Origin: Microbacterium mitrae
Lineage (GTDB): Bacteria; Actinomycetota; Actinomycetes; Actinomycetales; Microbacteriaceae
Assembly (NCBI RefSeq): GCF_008017445.1
Contig: NZ_VRSW01000006.1
Span: forward strand, 40,336 to 104,335
Length of the DNA stretch: 64,000 bases
Reading direction: 5' to 3'
Part shown: in pieces, positions 27,591-36,504 of the stretch
How the letters are laid out: every line of letters begins with the position of its first letter
How positions within the stretch are numbered: position 1 is the stretch's first letter
Position numbers and translations under genes: made by a program
Notes under the pieces: model-generated
Database searches by the model: none
Told to the model about the DNA's origin: nothing
Seen by the model: only the letters and a program-made list of their open reading frames with translations

Positions 27591-30224
27591 ATGACGACTG
27601 ACGCGACTGCCGTTGTGACCAAAAGACCGTTGACCGCAGGAACCATTGTTCGGCGGTCACTTCTCACCATTGTGGCGGTGATTGCCGTCGCGGTGATCGT
27701 CGCGTCCGCTCTCATCAGCTGGACGATTCAGCGCCCCTTTCCCACCTACAACGGCGAGGTGGCCGTTGACGGTCTGACCAACACGGTCACGATCCAGCGC
27801 AATGAGCAGGGCGTTCCCACCATCACGGCGGAGAACACCGACGACCTCTTCTTCGCGCAGGGGTACGCGCACGCGCAAGATCGCTTCTGGGAGATGGACT
27901 TCCGCCGCCACGTCACCGCCGGCCGTGTTGCCGAACTTTTTGGCGAGTCGCAGGTCGGCACCGACATGTTCTTGCGCACGCTCGGCTGGCATGAGATTGC
28001 CGAAGAAGAGGTGGCCGCTCTCGATGAGACGACCCTCAGCTACTACGAGTCATATGCCGCCGGCGTGAACGCCTACCTTGCCGAGAACAAGGGCGGTGAC
28101 CTGGCGCTCGAATACAGCGTGCTCGGCCTCACCAACCCCGGCTACGAGCCCGAGCCCTGGACCCCGGCCGACTCGGTCGCGTGGCTGAAGGCGATGGCGT
28201 GGGACCTTCGCACCAACATCGAAGACGAAACCGACCGCGCCCTGCTGCTGCAAAATTTCACCCCTGAGCAGGTCGCCGCCCTCTACCCCGCATACCCGTT
28301 TGATGAGCACCCCACGATTGTCGACACCGCGACGCTGCCGACCGTGATTCAGGGCAATGGCGATGGTTCCGGAACCATCAGTGACGGTTCCGGCGCCGCA
28401 ACGGCGAACGCGGGAACCATTGACGACGCAAGCGTGGCCGTGCCGACGGTGGGCGCCGCGGGAATCGAGTGGGAAAGCGCCTCCGGTGTGCTGGAGGCGG
28501 TTGAAAAGCTCGTCGGTGATGCCGGCGAGGGAATCGGCTCGAACTCGTGGGTGGTTTCTGGCGAGCACACCGAGAGCGGGCTGCCGCTCTTGGCAAATGA
28601 CCCCCACCTGGGGGCGGCGCTGCCCAGCGTCTGGACGCAAATGCAACTCAAGTGCGCCCAGCCGTCCCCCGCGTGCCCGTTCAATGTCTCCGGCTTCAGC
28701 TTCTCCGGCCTTCCCGGCATCGTGATCGGTCACAACGACACGGTGGCGTGGGGCTTTACCAACCTCACCACCGACGTTGCCGACCTGTATATCGAGCGGG
28801 TGCAGGACGACCAATACTGGCGTGACGGTGCCCTCGTTGATTTTGAGGAGCGCACCGAAATCGTCAAGGTGGCTGGCGGCGATGACGTCGAGCTGACCAT
28901 CCGGTCAACCGTGCATGGCCCGGTCGTCTCCGGCCTCACCGGCGATTTCACCGCGATTGCCGACGACGCGAACTTCGATGCGGCGCCGGAGGGCGACAGC
29001 TACGCCGTGAGCCTGAAGTGGACGGCGCTGGAAGTGACCACGACCCCGGCGGCGATCTTTGCGCTGAACACGGCCCACAGCCTGGAAGACTTCCGCGCCG
29101 CGGCAGCAATGTTCTCGGTGCCCGCCCAGAACCTGATCTACGCCGATGTCGACGGCAACATCGCCTATCAGGCGCCCGGAAACCTGCCGATTCGCGGCGC
29201 GGGTGACGGCTGGATTCCGCAACCAGGATGGGACAGCGCGTACGACTGGCAGGGATACATTCCGTTTGCGGCATTGCCCGCGAGCGAGAACCCGAAGGAG
29301 GGCTACATCGTCACGGCAAACGCCGCGATCGTTGACGACTCCTACCCCTATTTTCTCTCGCGCGACTGGGATGACGGCTACCGCGCCGACCGCATCGTGA
29401 ACCTTATCGAGGCGGCGATTGCCGAAGGCCCCATCACCGCAGAGCAAATGCGCGCGATCCAGATGGATCAGGAAATGTTCATCGGCAAGCGTTTGACCAC
29501 GGCGGTCGCCGACATCAAGAGCGATCGCCCCGGTGTGCAGGCCGCCCTCGAACTGCTCGCCGGCTGGGATGCGCAAAATGCGAAAGACAGCGCCGCGGCC
29601 GCCTACGCCAACGTGCTGTGGGACACGCTGGTGATGGCCATGTTTGCCGAGCGCGATGTTCCGGCACCGGTCACCGGCCAGTCGCGCCTGTTCCAGGCGG
29701 TCGACGCCCTCCTGAGCGACCCCTCATCCGAGTGGTGGGTGAACGAGAAGCTGGGCATCAGCAGCCAAGCGGAGATGCTGGACTACGCGGTCAACGAGGC
29801 CTACGACCGCCTGGCCGAGCTCCAGGGCGAAGACGTCACCAAGTGGAACTGGGGTTCGCTCCACGCCATCACGCTGCGCTCCGACACCTTTGGTTCCAGC
29901 GGTATCGCGCCCATCGAGTGGCTGTTCAACCGCGGCCCCTACGATGTCGGCGGAGGCGCCAGCGTCGTTGATGCCACCGGATGGACGATCGGTGAGAGCT
30001 TCGCGACCACCACGGTTCCGTCAATGCGCATGGTGATCGATGTGAGCGACTGGGATGCGTCGACCTATATCAACCTGACGGGCACCAGCGGCCACGCGTT
30101 TCACCCCAACTACGTCGACCAGGCACCGATCTGGGCAGATGGCGGGCAGTTGCCCTGGGCCTTCACCCCGGAGGCCGTCGCGGCAGAAACCACCGACACG
30201 CTCACGCTCACGCCGAAGGAATAG
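27591..30224 (+). CDS. Penicillin acylase-family (Ntn-hydrolase) enzyme, membrane-anchored
   Basis: 877 residues. One N-terminal span (about 22-45) anchors it, with the rest outside. The alpha part begins TVTIQRNEQGVPTITAENTDDLFFAQGYAHAQDRFWEMDFRR. The autoprocessing nucleophile is Ser319 in GIGSNSWVVSG, where the beta chain would begin; the upstream linker (GNGDGSGTISDGSG and on) is low complexity and is probably the excised spacer. GLPGIVIGHNDTVAWGFTN is also typical. The family hydrolyses amides such as beta-lactams or acyl-homoserine lactones; the substrate here is open. It lies between two related exporter units. Confidence 0.92.
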   Translation: MTTDATAVVTKRPLTAGTIVRRSLLTIVAVIAVAVIVASALISWTIQRPFPTYNGEVAVDGLTNTVTIQRNEQGVPTITAENTDDLFFAQGYAHAQDRFWEMDFRRHVTAGRVAELFGESQVGTDMFLRTLGWHEIAEEEVAALDETTLSYYESYAAGVNAYLAENKGGDLALEYSVLGLTNPGYEPEPWTPADSVAWLKAMAWDLRTNIEDETDRALLLQNFTPEQVAALYPAYPFDEHPTIVDTATLPTVIQGNGDGSGTISDGSGAATANAGTIDDASVAVPTVGAAGIEWESASGVLEAVEKLVGDAGEGIGSNSWVVSGEHTESGLPLLANDPHLGAALPSVWTQMQLKCAQPSPACPFNVSGFSFSGLPGIVIGHNDTVAWGFTNLTTDVADLYIERVQDDQYWRDGALVDFEERTEIVKVAGGDDVELTIRSTVHGPVVSGLTGDFTAIADDANFDAAPEGDSYAVSLKWTALEVTTTPAAIFALNTAHSLEDFRAAAAMFSVPAQNLIYADVDGNIAYQAPGNLPIRGAGDGWIPQPGWDSAYDWQGYIPFAALPASENPKEGYIVTANAAIVDDSYPYFLSRDWDDGYRADRIVNLIEAAIAEGPITAEQMRAIQMDQEMFIGKRLTTAVADIKSDRPGVQAALELLAGWDAQNAKDSAAAAYANVLWDTLVMAMFAERDVPAPVTGQSRLFQAVDALLSDPSSEWWVNEKLGISSQAEMLDYAVNEAYDRLAELQGEDVTKWNWGSLHAITLRSDTFGSSGIAPIEWLFNRGPYDVGGGASVVDATGWTIGESFATTTVPSMRMVIDVSDWDASTYINLTGTSGHAFHPNYVDQAPIWADGGQLPWAFTPEAVAAETTDTLTLTPKE

Positions 30225-30246
30225 GCGCCGGGGTGTCATGACAGTT

Positions 30247-30265
30247 GTCACGATTTACTCGTGAC
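30247..30265. promoter_or_regulatory. Perfect inverted repeat ahead of the second ABC/two-component operon
   Basis: GTCACGA-TTTAC-TCGTGAC (7-5-7) lies 45 bases before the ATPase gene; a further palindrome TGTCATGACA is at 30234-30243. LuxR-type regulators bind such sites, so autoregulation by the operon's own response regulator is plausible. Confidence 0.55.
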
Positions 30266-30309
30266 GCTGGGCCACAGACAGCGCCGCGACGATCCGCGAC
30301 GCTGGAGGC

Positions 30310-31263
30310 ATGACAGCATCAACGCAACCCAGCGCAACGACGCAATCGGCCGAAAGTGGCGAGATTGTCATCGCGCTCGACGAGCTGCGGCGGCAATTCG
30401 GCTCCACCGAGAGCGCGGTCACCGCCGTCGATGGCATCAACCTCTCGATTCGGCGCGGCGAGATTGTCGCGCTTCTCGGCCCCAATGGGGCAGGCAAGAC
30501 CACGACGCTTGACATGCTGCTCGGGCTCACTCAGCCGACCAGCGGAAGCGTCGCGATCTTCGGCGAGAAGCCCACCAAGGCGACGGCAAGCGGAACCATC
30601 TCCGCAGTGCTGCAGACGGGTGGGTTGCTCGCTGACATGACCGTGCGCGAAACCGTCGAGGTGATCGCCTCACTGTACGGGCGGGACGCGCTGGCGCGGG
30701 TACCTGCGGTGCTGGAGCGCACCAATCTGACGGGTCTCGCGCGCCGCCGCATCTCGAAGTGTTCCGGCGGTGAACAGCAGCGCGTGAAGTTTGCGCTCGC
30801 GATCGTCGCCGACCCCGACATTCTGGTGCTCGATGAGCCGACGGCGGGGATGGATGTCACCGCGCGGCGACTGTTTTGGAACGTGATGCGCGACGAGGCA
30901 GATGCCGGCCGCACGATCCTGTTTGCCACGCACTATCTCGAAGAGGCAGAACAGTTCGCCCGGCGAACCGTTGTGATGCATCACGGTCGAATCGTGGCCG
31001 ACGCCCCGACGGCGCAGCTCCGTGCCGGCCTCGGCGCCCGCACCGTGTCGGCGACTCTGCCAGACACCAACCCGCAGGCCGCCCTGCAGGAGTTGCACGA
31101 CACGCCTGGGGTCACCGACCTTCGGGTCGACGCCAAACGGGTGAGCCTGCGCGCTATCGACTCAGACAGCGCAGCCGCTCTCCTGCTCGCTGCCGGAGCG
31201 CACGACCTGGAGGTCGCTGCCCCGACGCTCGAAACCGCTTTCACGGCACTCACAGAGGACTAA
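30310..31263 (+). CDS. ABC-2 exporter ATP-binding protein (second unit)
   Basis: 317 residues: an extra 20-residue N-terminus, Walker A GPNGAGKTTT (57-66), signature CSGGEQQRVKFAL, Walker B ILVLDEPTAGMD and ATHYLEEAEQFARR. It is a paralogue of the ATPase at 25815. The ATG follows TGGAGG. It begins a four-gene run of ATPase, permease, DesK-like kinase and LuxR regulator, the layout of linearmycin-resistance (Lnr) and YvfRSTU-type operons that respond to lipid-disturbing compounds. That functional link is from family knowledge. Confidence 0.92.
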   Translation: MTASTQPSATTQSAESGEIVIALDELRRQFGSTESAVTAVDGINLSIRRGEIVALLGPNGAGKTTTLDMLLGLTQPTSGSVAIFGEKPTKATASGTISAVLQTGGLLADMTVRETVEVIASLYGRDALARVPAVLERTNLTGLARRRISKCSGGEQQRVKFALAIVADPDILVLDEPTAGMDVTARRLFWNVMRDEADAGRTILFATHYLEEAEQFARRTVVMHHGRIVADAPTAQLRAGLGARTVSATLPDTNPQAALQELHDTPGVTDLRVDAKRVSLRAIDSDSAAALLLAAGAHDLEVAAPTLETAFTALTED

Positions 31264-31266
31264 GTC

Positions 31267-32031
31267 ATGAGCAACGTAACGATCTCCCCCACCATGCTGC
31301 GAGTCGAGGCGCTCCGGCAGATTCGCAACCCCTACACGCTGGCCTTCACGATCGCGATGCCGGTTGCCATGTACCTGCTGTTTGGCGCGACCGCGGGGTA
31401 TGGTTCCCTCTCCGCAGGCAACGGCAACGTCGCCTTCTACGTGATGGTTTCGATGGCGGCGTACGGAACCGCGGTCGCCATGAGTTCGCTCACCTCGCTC
31501 GCTGCCGCGGAGGCGCAGCAGGGGTGGGGCCGGCAACTGGCCATGACGCCGCTGGGCTCGACCGGATATGCCATCACCAAACTGATCACTGCCGTCACCT
31601 TCGCCATCGTCGCGCTGCTGGCCGTGTTCGTTGCCGGGTGGTTGACGGGCGCTCAGGCCTCAGACGGCTGGCGCTGGTTGGCGTGCGCGGCGATCATCCT
31701 GACGCTCGGCTTGATGTTTGGCCTGTACGGGCTCGGCGTCGGGCTGTTCTTCAAGTCAGATTCGGCCGCGGCGTTGGCGTCAATCTCCATGACGTTCTTC
31801 GCGTTCTTCGGCAATGTGTTCATTCCGCTGGATGGCCTCATGCTCGATATCGCCCGCTTCACGCCGGTGTACGGATTCGTCGCGCTGAGCCGCTGGCCGC
31901 TGACGGAGGGCATGCTCACGACGGGGCAGACCGACGCACTGTGGGTGCCTATCGTGAACGTCGTGGTCTGGTCTGCGTTGTTTGCACTGCTGGTGGCCGC
32001 AGGCATTCGTCGCTCACGTTCGCGTCGGTAG
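31267..32031 (+). CDS. ABC-2 type exporter permease (second unit)
   Basis: 254 residues with six spans: LRQIRNPYTLAFTIAMPVAMYLLFG first, then AEAQQGWGRQLAMTPLGSTGYAITKL, and NVFIPLDGLMLDIARFTPVYGFVALSRWPL near the end, all standard for ABC-2 permeases of the YvfS/LnrM group. It starts three bases after the ATPase gene. The last codons double as the -10 box (TAGGCT) for the kinase gene. Confidence 0.9.
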   Translation: MSNVTISPTMLRVEALRQIRNPYTLAFTIAMPVAMYLLFGATAGYGSLSAGNGNVAFYVMVSMAAYGTAVAMSSLTSLAAAEAQQGWGRQLAMTPLGSTGYAITKLITAVTFAIVALLAVFVAGWLTGAQASDGWRWLACAAIILTLGLMFGLYGLGVGLFFKSDSAAALASISMTFFAFFGNVFIPLDGLMLDIARFTPVYGFVALSRWPLTEGMLTTGQTDALWVPIVNVVVWSALFALLVAAGIRRSRSRR

Positions 32032-32034
32032 GCT
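32029..32034 (+). promoter_or_regulatory. Internal -10 box for the DesK-like kinase gene
   Basis: TAGGCT includes the permease stop codon and ends 6 bases before the kinase ATG, so the kinase/regulator pair can probably be made separately as a leaderless mRNA. Confidence 0.5.
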
Positions 32035-32040
32035 CAAAGC

Positions 32041-33195
32041 ATGACACGGGATGCGCGATCAGTAACGCCGCCTGAAACGTCTGCCGCCTCTCGCGCGCAA
32101 GCCATGCGGCGCGCCAGAGGCGGCGGAGCGCCGTGGGAGCGGTTTGGCTGGGTGATGGCCATCGTCTGGCTGGTCTTTCTTATCTACCCACTGATCACAC
32201 TGATCAATTCGCCCGCAGACTTCGGGTGGCGCCTCGCCGGCTGGATCGCGCTGGTGGCGTTCGTCATTGTCTACGTCGCCGGCTTCATCAACGGAATGAG
32301 CTTCGGCGGGGGTGGGCTGGTTGAACCTCCCCAACCGATTCAATGGGCGGCGTTCGCGCTCCTCATTGTCTGCGCCGTGGTCACGATTCCCGCCGTCGGC
32401 GGCTCGGTATTGAGTTTTATCCCGTTCATCATGTCGTTCGCCTCCTACGGCCTTACCCGTGCCGCGCACTGGGTCACCCTGGGGGTGTGCGTCACGGCGG
32501 CGGCCGTCTACGTTTTCACGGCGCCGGACGGCATGAGATATCTGTCGGTGCTCGCGATCATCGTGCTGCTGGGCGTGGTCAACACGGTCTCTACGACGCT
32601 GATTATTCAGTCGGCCCAGGGCGAGCAGCTCGGCCTGGAGCTTGCCACCAGCGAGGGGCGCGAGGCCGTCGCCCGCGATGTTCACGACCTGGTCGGTCAC
32701 TCCCTGACCGTAGTTAGCCTCAAGGCCCAACTCGTCAGACGCCTCATCGACACCGACCCGGAACGCGCCAAAGCAGAGCTCGCCGATATTGAGGCCCTCA
32801 CGACCGAAGCGATTGCGGGCGTCAGAGCCACCGTCGCGGGCGTGCGTGGCGCAACGCTCGCCGACCAGTTGCGCTCGTGCCGCGACGCGCTCCGCGCCGC
32901 CGGCGTGAGCCTGCACATCGATGGTGACATTACCGCGTTGTCTGCGGCGCAATCGCTGACCGCCGCGTGGATTCTGCGCGAGGCAACCACCAATGTGCTC
33001 CGCCACGCCAACGCCACCGAGGTGACAGTCTCCATCGCGCCGGGCAGATTCGCCGTCACCGATAACGGTTCGGGGTTCGGTGGCGAGCAGGGCAACGGCA
33101 TCATTGGAATGAAGGAGCGCGCCGCCATGGGTGCAGGCCAGCTTGAGGTATTCGCCACATCTGCCGGCGGCACGCGCGTGGAGGTGACGTGGTGA
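32041..33195 (+). CDS. DesK-type sensor histidine kinase
   Basis: 384 residues. Four to six spans lie between residues 40 and 180 with very short loops, as in membrane-fluidity sensors. The acceptor box is VARDVHDLVGHSLTVVSLKAQLVRRLI with His215; ATP-binding motifs are LREATTNVLRHANATEV and DNGSGFGGEQGNGIIGMKERAAMGAG. The DesK subfamily pairs with LuxR-type regulators; the partner's gene overlaps the 3' end by seven bases. The combination with an ABC-2 exporter suggests sensing of the exported compound or of membrane damage. Confidence 0.93.
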   Translation: MTRDARSVTPPETSAASRAQAMRRARGGGAPWERFGWVMAIVWLVFLIYPLITLINSPADFGWRLAGWIALVAFVIVYVAGFINGMSFGGGGLVEPPQPIQWAAFALLIVCAVVTIPAVGGSVLSFIPFIMSFASYGLTRAAHWVTLGVCVTAAAVYVFTAPDGMRYLSVLAIIVLLGVVNTVSTTLIIQSAQGEQLGLELATSEGREAVARDVHDLVGHSLTVVSLKAQLVRRLIDTDPERAKAELADIEALTTEAIAGVRATVAGVRGATLADQLRSCRDALRAAGVSLHIDGDITALSAAQSLTAAWILREATTNVLRHANATEVTVSIAPGRFAVTDNGSGFGGEQGNGIIGMKERAAMGAGQLEVFATSAGGTRVEVTW

Positions 33196-33815
33196 CGCAG
33201 CCAACAGCCCCGATCCGCCTCGTCATCGTCGATGATCAGGCGATGCTCCGCGGCGCGCTAGCAGCGCTCCTCGAGTTGGAGGCAGACCTGACGGTCGTCG
33301 GAACCGCTGGCAGCGGTTCCGAGGCGGCGGACGTCGTCGCCGAGACGGCGCCCGACGTCTGCCTGATGGATATTCAGATGCCCGACATTGACGGCATCGA
33401 GGCCACCCGACTGGTGCGTGAGCGCAGCCCGCACACCCGCGTGCTGATCGTGACCACGTTCGCGCGGCCGGGGTACCTGCGTGCGGCCCTCGACGCGGGC
33501 GCGAGCGGCTTTGTCGTGAAAGATGCGCCAGCGGAACAATTGGCTGACGCCGTGCGCCGGGTGCACTCGGGGTTGCGCGTGGTGGATCCCACCCTCGCCG
33601 AGGCGAGCCTGTTTGAGGGCACGAATCCGTTGAGTGAGCGCGAGCGCGAGGTGTTGCGGCTCGCCGCCGACGGTAGGAGCGCGGGCACTATCGCCGCCGA
33701 GATGTTCCTCTCGGCGGGCACGGTACGAAACAATCTCTCCGCCGCCATCGGCAAGGTCGGCGCCGCCAACCGGGTTCAGGCGGCGCGTCTCGCCCAGGAA
33801 AAGGGCTGGATCTAA
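33189..33815 (+). CDS. Response regulator, LuxR/DesR type
   Basis: 208 residues. The receiver has VDD (14-16), phospho-acceptor Asp61 in VCLMDIQMPDIDG and Lys in VVKDAPAEQL. The DNA-binding part is LSEREREVLRLAADGRSAGTIAAEMFLSAGTVRNNLSAAIGKV, close to DesR. Two adjacent GTG codons (33189, 33192) can start it; both overlap the kinase gene. The inverted repeat at 30247 is a candidate target. Confidence 0.93.
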   Translation: MVTQPTAPIRLVIVDDQAMLRGALAALLELEADLTVVGTAGSGSEAADVVAETAPDVCLMDIQMPDIDGIEATRLVRERSPHTRVLIVTTFARPGYLRAALDAGASGFVVKDAPAEQLADAVRRVHSGLRVVDPTLAEASLFEGTNPLSEREREVLRLAADGRSAGTIAAEMFLSAGTVRNNLSAAIGKVGAANRVQAARLAQEKGWI

Positions 33816-33828
33816 CGCGGTAGCTCGC

Positions 33829-34566
33829 CTAGGCGATCGGCGGGCCGGCTGGCGGCAGCAGCGGCCGGATGAAGGGGCGCATGGCCCGGCGTTCGCCGAG
33901 CCGGAGCCCGATCGCAACGGCCAGCGCAATCACCGCGATAGCGCTCAGCACGATCGCAACGCCAACCGCACCAGACACACCCGCAATGACGGCACCGACG
34001 ACCGAGGCGACAAAGATCCCGGCGGCACCCAGCGCTACCCGCCGCGACTGGCGGCGCACCCGCTCATCCTGTCCGCGCGCCGGGTACGGAACACCGGCGT
34101 ACACCAGGTAGTCGGTCCACTGCGCACCCGTCCACCAGCGCGGCTTGTCTCGCGCGGGCCCCGCGTACCATCCGGGGGCAATCGGGCCGGGCTCGGCCGC
34201 TCCAGGCAGCGGTTGCACCGCATCAGCCCGCACCGGTTCCCCGGTCGGCGGCGGCAACCGCAGCGTCTTCATCGCGAGCACGCCGACGACACCAAACCCC
34301 ACGGCGATGAGAGCAGCCACGAGCAAGACTAGCCAGCCGCCGCCCCGCAGGCTGTCGCCAACAAACAGGCTGACAACCCCGAACACCAGCACGATCACGG
34401 CGCCGAGCAGATAGTTGCCCGCCGGCAAACCCCAGGCAAAGCGATAACGCGGCGCTCCGTCAACGAGGGTGACCTCACGAAAACCGCGGCCGTCCCACCA
34501 ACGCACATCGTTGGTTCCGGCAACCGAGTACCAGCCGGCGGGAATGCTCACGCTCGCGGTTGTCAT
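33829..34566 (-). CDS. DUF2510-domain membrane protein (second of a pair)
   Basis: 245 residues containing two DUF2510 motifs (IPAGWYSVAGTNDVRWWDGRGF at the start and APGWYAGPARDKPRWWTGAQW near the middle) and two pairs of membrane spans (about 50-100 and 185-230). DUF2510 is a short Trp-rich module, common in actinobacterial membrane proteins, with no established function. The ATG at 34566 overlaps the stop of a paralogue (ATGA). It converges on the LuxR gene with 13 bases between. Confidence 0.85.
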   Translation of the reverse strand: MTTASVSIPAGWYSVAGTNDVRWWDGRGFREVTLVDGAPRYRFAWGLPAGNYLLGAVIVLVFGVVSLFVGDSLRGGGWLVLLVAALIAVGFGVVGVLAMKTLRLPPPTGEPVRADAVQPLPGAAEPGPIAPGWYAGPARDKPRWWTGAQWTDYLVYAGVPYPARGQDERVRRQSRRVALGAAGIFVASVVGAVIAGVSGAVGVAIVLSAIAVIALAVAIGLRLGERRAMRPFIRPLLPPAGPPIA

Positions 34567-35276
34567 CGCGTGACGCCCGGCGGAACCACGGGCAGGGTAT
34601 AAACCCGCACCAAATACGCCATGTAGGCCGTGAGGATGCCGCCCAGCAGGAGGAACGAAACGGCCAAGGTCACGCCGACCACCATCGTGCTGGTGTCGTG
34701 AAGGCGCGCGCCGTAGAAGGCGAGGGCGACGCCCACACCGGCCAACAGAATGAAGGCAATGGCGACGGTCCAGGTTGTGGCGATCTGACGTTTGCGCTGG
34801 CCGGCCATCGGCAGTGGAAACCTGCGCAGCACGACGTATTCGCTCCAGCGCGCACCACTCCACCAGCGGGGAATGCGCTTGGACGGCGCCGGGTACCACC
34901 CCGGCGGTATCGGGCCGTATTCGACCTGCTCCGGCCACGGAAACGTGCGCGGATCGAGGTAGGGCCCGTGGATCGGCGCCGGCAGCCTCTCGATCACGAG
35001 GCCAAGCAGGCCAAGCACCAGGCTCATCACGCCAATCAAGACCCAGGCGATGCCCAAGGCGAACGCGTACGGGTCATCGTCGCTGATGGCAAACCGCCCA
35101 ATGCCCAACAGCGCCATGAGCACGCCGAGCACGATCGAGGGCACCGGTGAGATCGAGCGAAACTTCTCATAGTGCGGCAGGCCATCCCGCAGCAGAATCG
35201 GCCGGAACTTGGCGCCGTCCCACCAACGCACGTCGCTCGTTCCGCTTACCCCGTACCAGCCAGGCGCAATGTTCAT
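34563..35276 (-). CDS. DUF2510-domain membrane protein (first of a pair)
   Basis: 237 residues, with the same plan as its downstream neighbour: DUF2510 motif IAPGWYGVSGTSDVRWWDGAKF, two spans, a second motif IPPGWYPAPSKRIPRWWSGARW, then two more spans. The two genes are a tandem duplication that has diverged. ATG 35276 is preferred to the adjacent upstream GTG. It begins 24 bases after mnhG ends on the same strand, so both may be read with the Mrp operon. Confidence 0.85.
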   Translation of the reverse strand: MNIAPGWYGVSGTSDVRWWDGAKFRPILLRDGLPHYEKFRSISPVPSIVLGVLMALLGIGRFAISDDDPYAFALGIAWVLIGVMSLVLGLLGLVIERLPAPIHGPYLDPRTFPWPEQVEYGPIPPGWYPAPSKRIPRWWSGARWSEYVVLRRFPLPMAGQRKRQIATTWTVAIAFILLAGVGVALAFYGARLHDTSTMVVGVTLAVSFLLLGGILTAYMAYLVRVYTLPVVPPGVTR

Positions 35277-35300
35277 CACGCGCGCTCCCCCTCAAGTCCC

Positions 35301-35654
35301 CTACTCAGACGCAGCGTCTTTCGCATCTTTCAACTCGTCGACGAGAAGCGAATCTTCGTCGATGGTTCCGTTGCGATAGGCCTGCCTACCCACCATATGC
35401 GCCGAAAGCGGCGCGGTCGCAAACTGAATAATGACGATGGCCGCGAGCATGGCGGTGACCGCCACCGAGCGCGCCGACAGCGCGATGGCAATGCAGATCA
35501 GCAAGAACCCCAGCACCTGTGGCTTCGTTGCCGCGTGCAGTCGAGTCGGAACATCGCGAAACCGCAGCAGACCGACGGCAGCAGACAAACACAGCAGCGC
35601 GCCGATCAGGATCAGGATCACTGCGACAAGGTCAAGAATCTGGTCACCGTTCAT
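35301..35654 (-). CDS. mnhG: Mrp-type Na+/H+ antiporter subunit G
   Basis: 117 residues, three spans, with the family motif VGLLRFRDVPTRLHAATKPQVLGF between spans 1 and 2. MnhG is a small subunit needed for assembly of the Mrp complex. It starts inside the end of mnhF (ATGA overlap). The C-terminal 35 residues are charged and cytoplasmic. Confidence 0.95.
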   Translation of the reverse strand: MNGDQILDLVAVILILIGALLCLSAAVGLLRFRDVPTRLHAATKPQVLGFLLICIAIALSARSVAVTAMLAAIVIIQFATAPLSAHMVGRQAYRNGTIDEDSLLVDELKDAKDAASE

Positions 35655-35920
35655 GGGGTCTGGTTGTCCCTTCGCGCGACATACCGGGCGACCGAGATGG
35701 AGCCGAAGACGCCGACGGCGGCAATGATCAACAGCACCGGCAGCGAGCGCGTGTGATGGTTGATCGCCATTTCTGCCCCCAGCACGCACATCACCTCGGT
35801 CAGCAGCACGTCGCTTGCCACTGCGCGGTCAAGAATCGATGGACCCTGCACGAGGCGAATAATCGTGAGCACCGCGGCAATGCCGAACACCACGATGATG
35901 ACGAAAAGCAGCACGTTCAT
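35651..35920 (-). CDS. mnhF: Mrp-type Na+/H+ antiporter subunit F
   Basis: 89 residues, three spans, motif LVQGPSILDRAVASDVLLTEVMCVLGA around residues 23-49, matching MnhF/MrpF. The ATG at 35920 overlaps the mnhE stop; longer in-frame openings would run into mnhE. The short sequence ends with ARYVARRDN. Confidence 0.95.
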   Translation of the reverse strand: MNVLLFVIIVVFGIAAVLTIIRLVQGPSILDRAVASDVLLTEVMCVLGAEMAINHHTRSLPVLLIIAAVGVFGSISVARYVARRDNQTP

Positions 35921-36504
35921 GCGGGCACCCCGTTTCGTGCGTTGCGGCTCTCGGCCTCGCGCGCCTTGAGGGCTCCGAACTGTTCGCGAGAACCAACGGC
36001 ACGCACGATGCGGTCCTCCCACCGCAGCACGCAACGCCGCTGACGCTCGACGTCTGCGGCGTTGCGCACGCCAATGATGTGCAGGTAGAGCACGCGATTC
36101 TGGCGGTCGGTCTGTGCCACCAGCGAGCCGGGAATGAGCGACGCGGTCACGCCGACGTGCGTCATGATCAGGTCATCATCGGTGCGCAGCGGAACCGCGA
36201 TGATGGCGGATCCGGGTTGGCGGTTCCAGTTCCACACTTGCCACGCCACCTGCAGCGAGCCAGAAATCACGGCACCGATGAACGACACCATGAAGATCAG
36301 GCCGTACCAAAGGTTGATGCGGCCGGAGAGTTCGACGGGCGGCAGGCGGAACACGCGTGTCGTCACGATGGCGACAATGGTTCCGGTGATCAGAGACAGC
36401 GGGGTGAACTGACCCCACAGCAGCATCCACAGCAGAATCAGCCAGATGAAAAACGGTAGCTGCGTCCACAGATGACGCGCCGCGGTTCTGCGGGTCTCAA
36501 CCAT
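35917..36504 (-). CDS. mnhE: Mrp-type Na+/H+ antiporter subunit E
   Basis: 195 residues with two to three N-terminal spans and the cytoplasmic MnhE domain: GSAIIAVPLRTDDDLIMTHVGVTASLIPGSLVAQTDRQNRVLYLHIIGV. The C-terminal 40 residues beyond the domain are charged and not conserved as far as I can tell. It overlaps mnhD by eight bases and mnhF by four. Confidence 0.95.
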   Translation of the reverse strand: MVETRRTAARHLWTQLPFFIWLILLWMLLWGQFTPLSLITGTIVAIVTTRVFRLPPVELSGRINLWYGLIFMVSFIGAVISGSLQVAWQVWNWNRQPGSAIIAVPLRTDDDLIMTHVGVTASLIPGSLVAQTDRQNRVLYLHIIGVRNAADVERQRRCVLRWEDRIVRAVGSREQFGALKAREAESRNARNGVPA

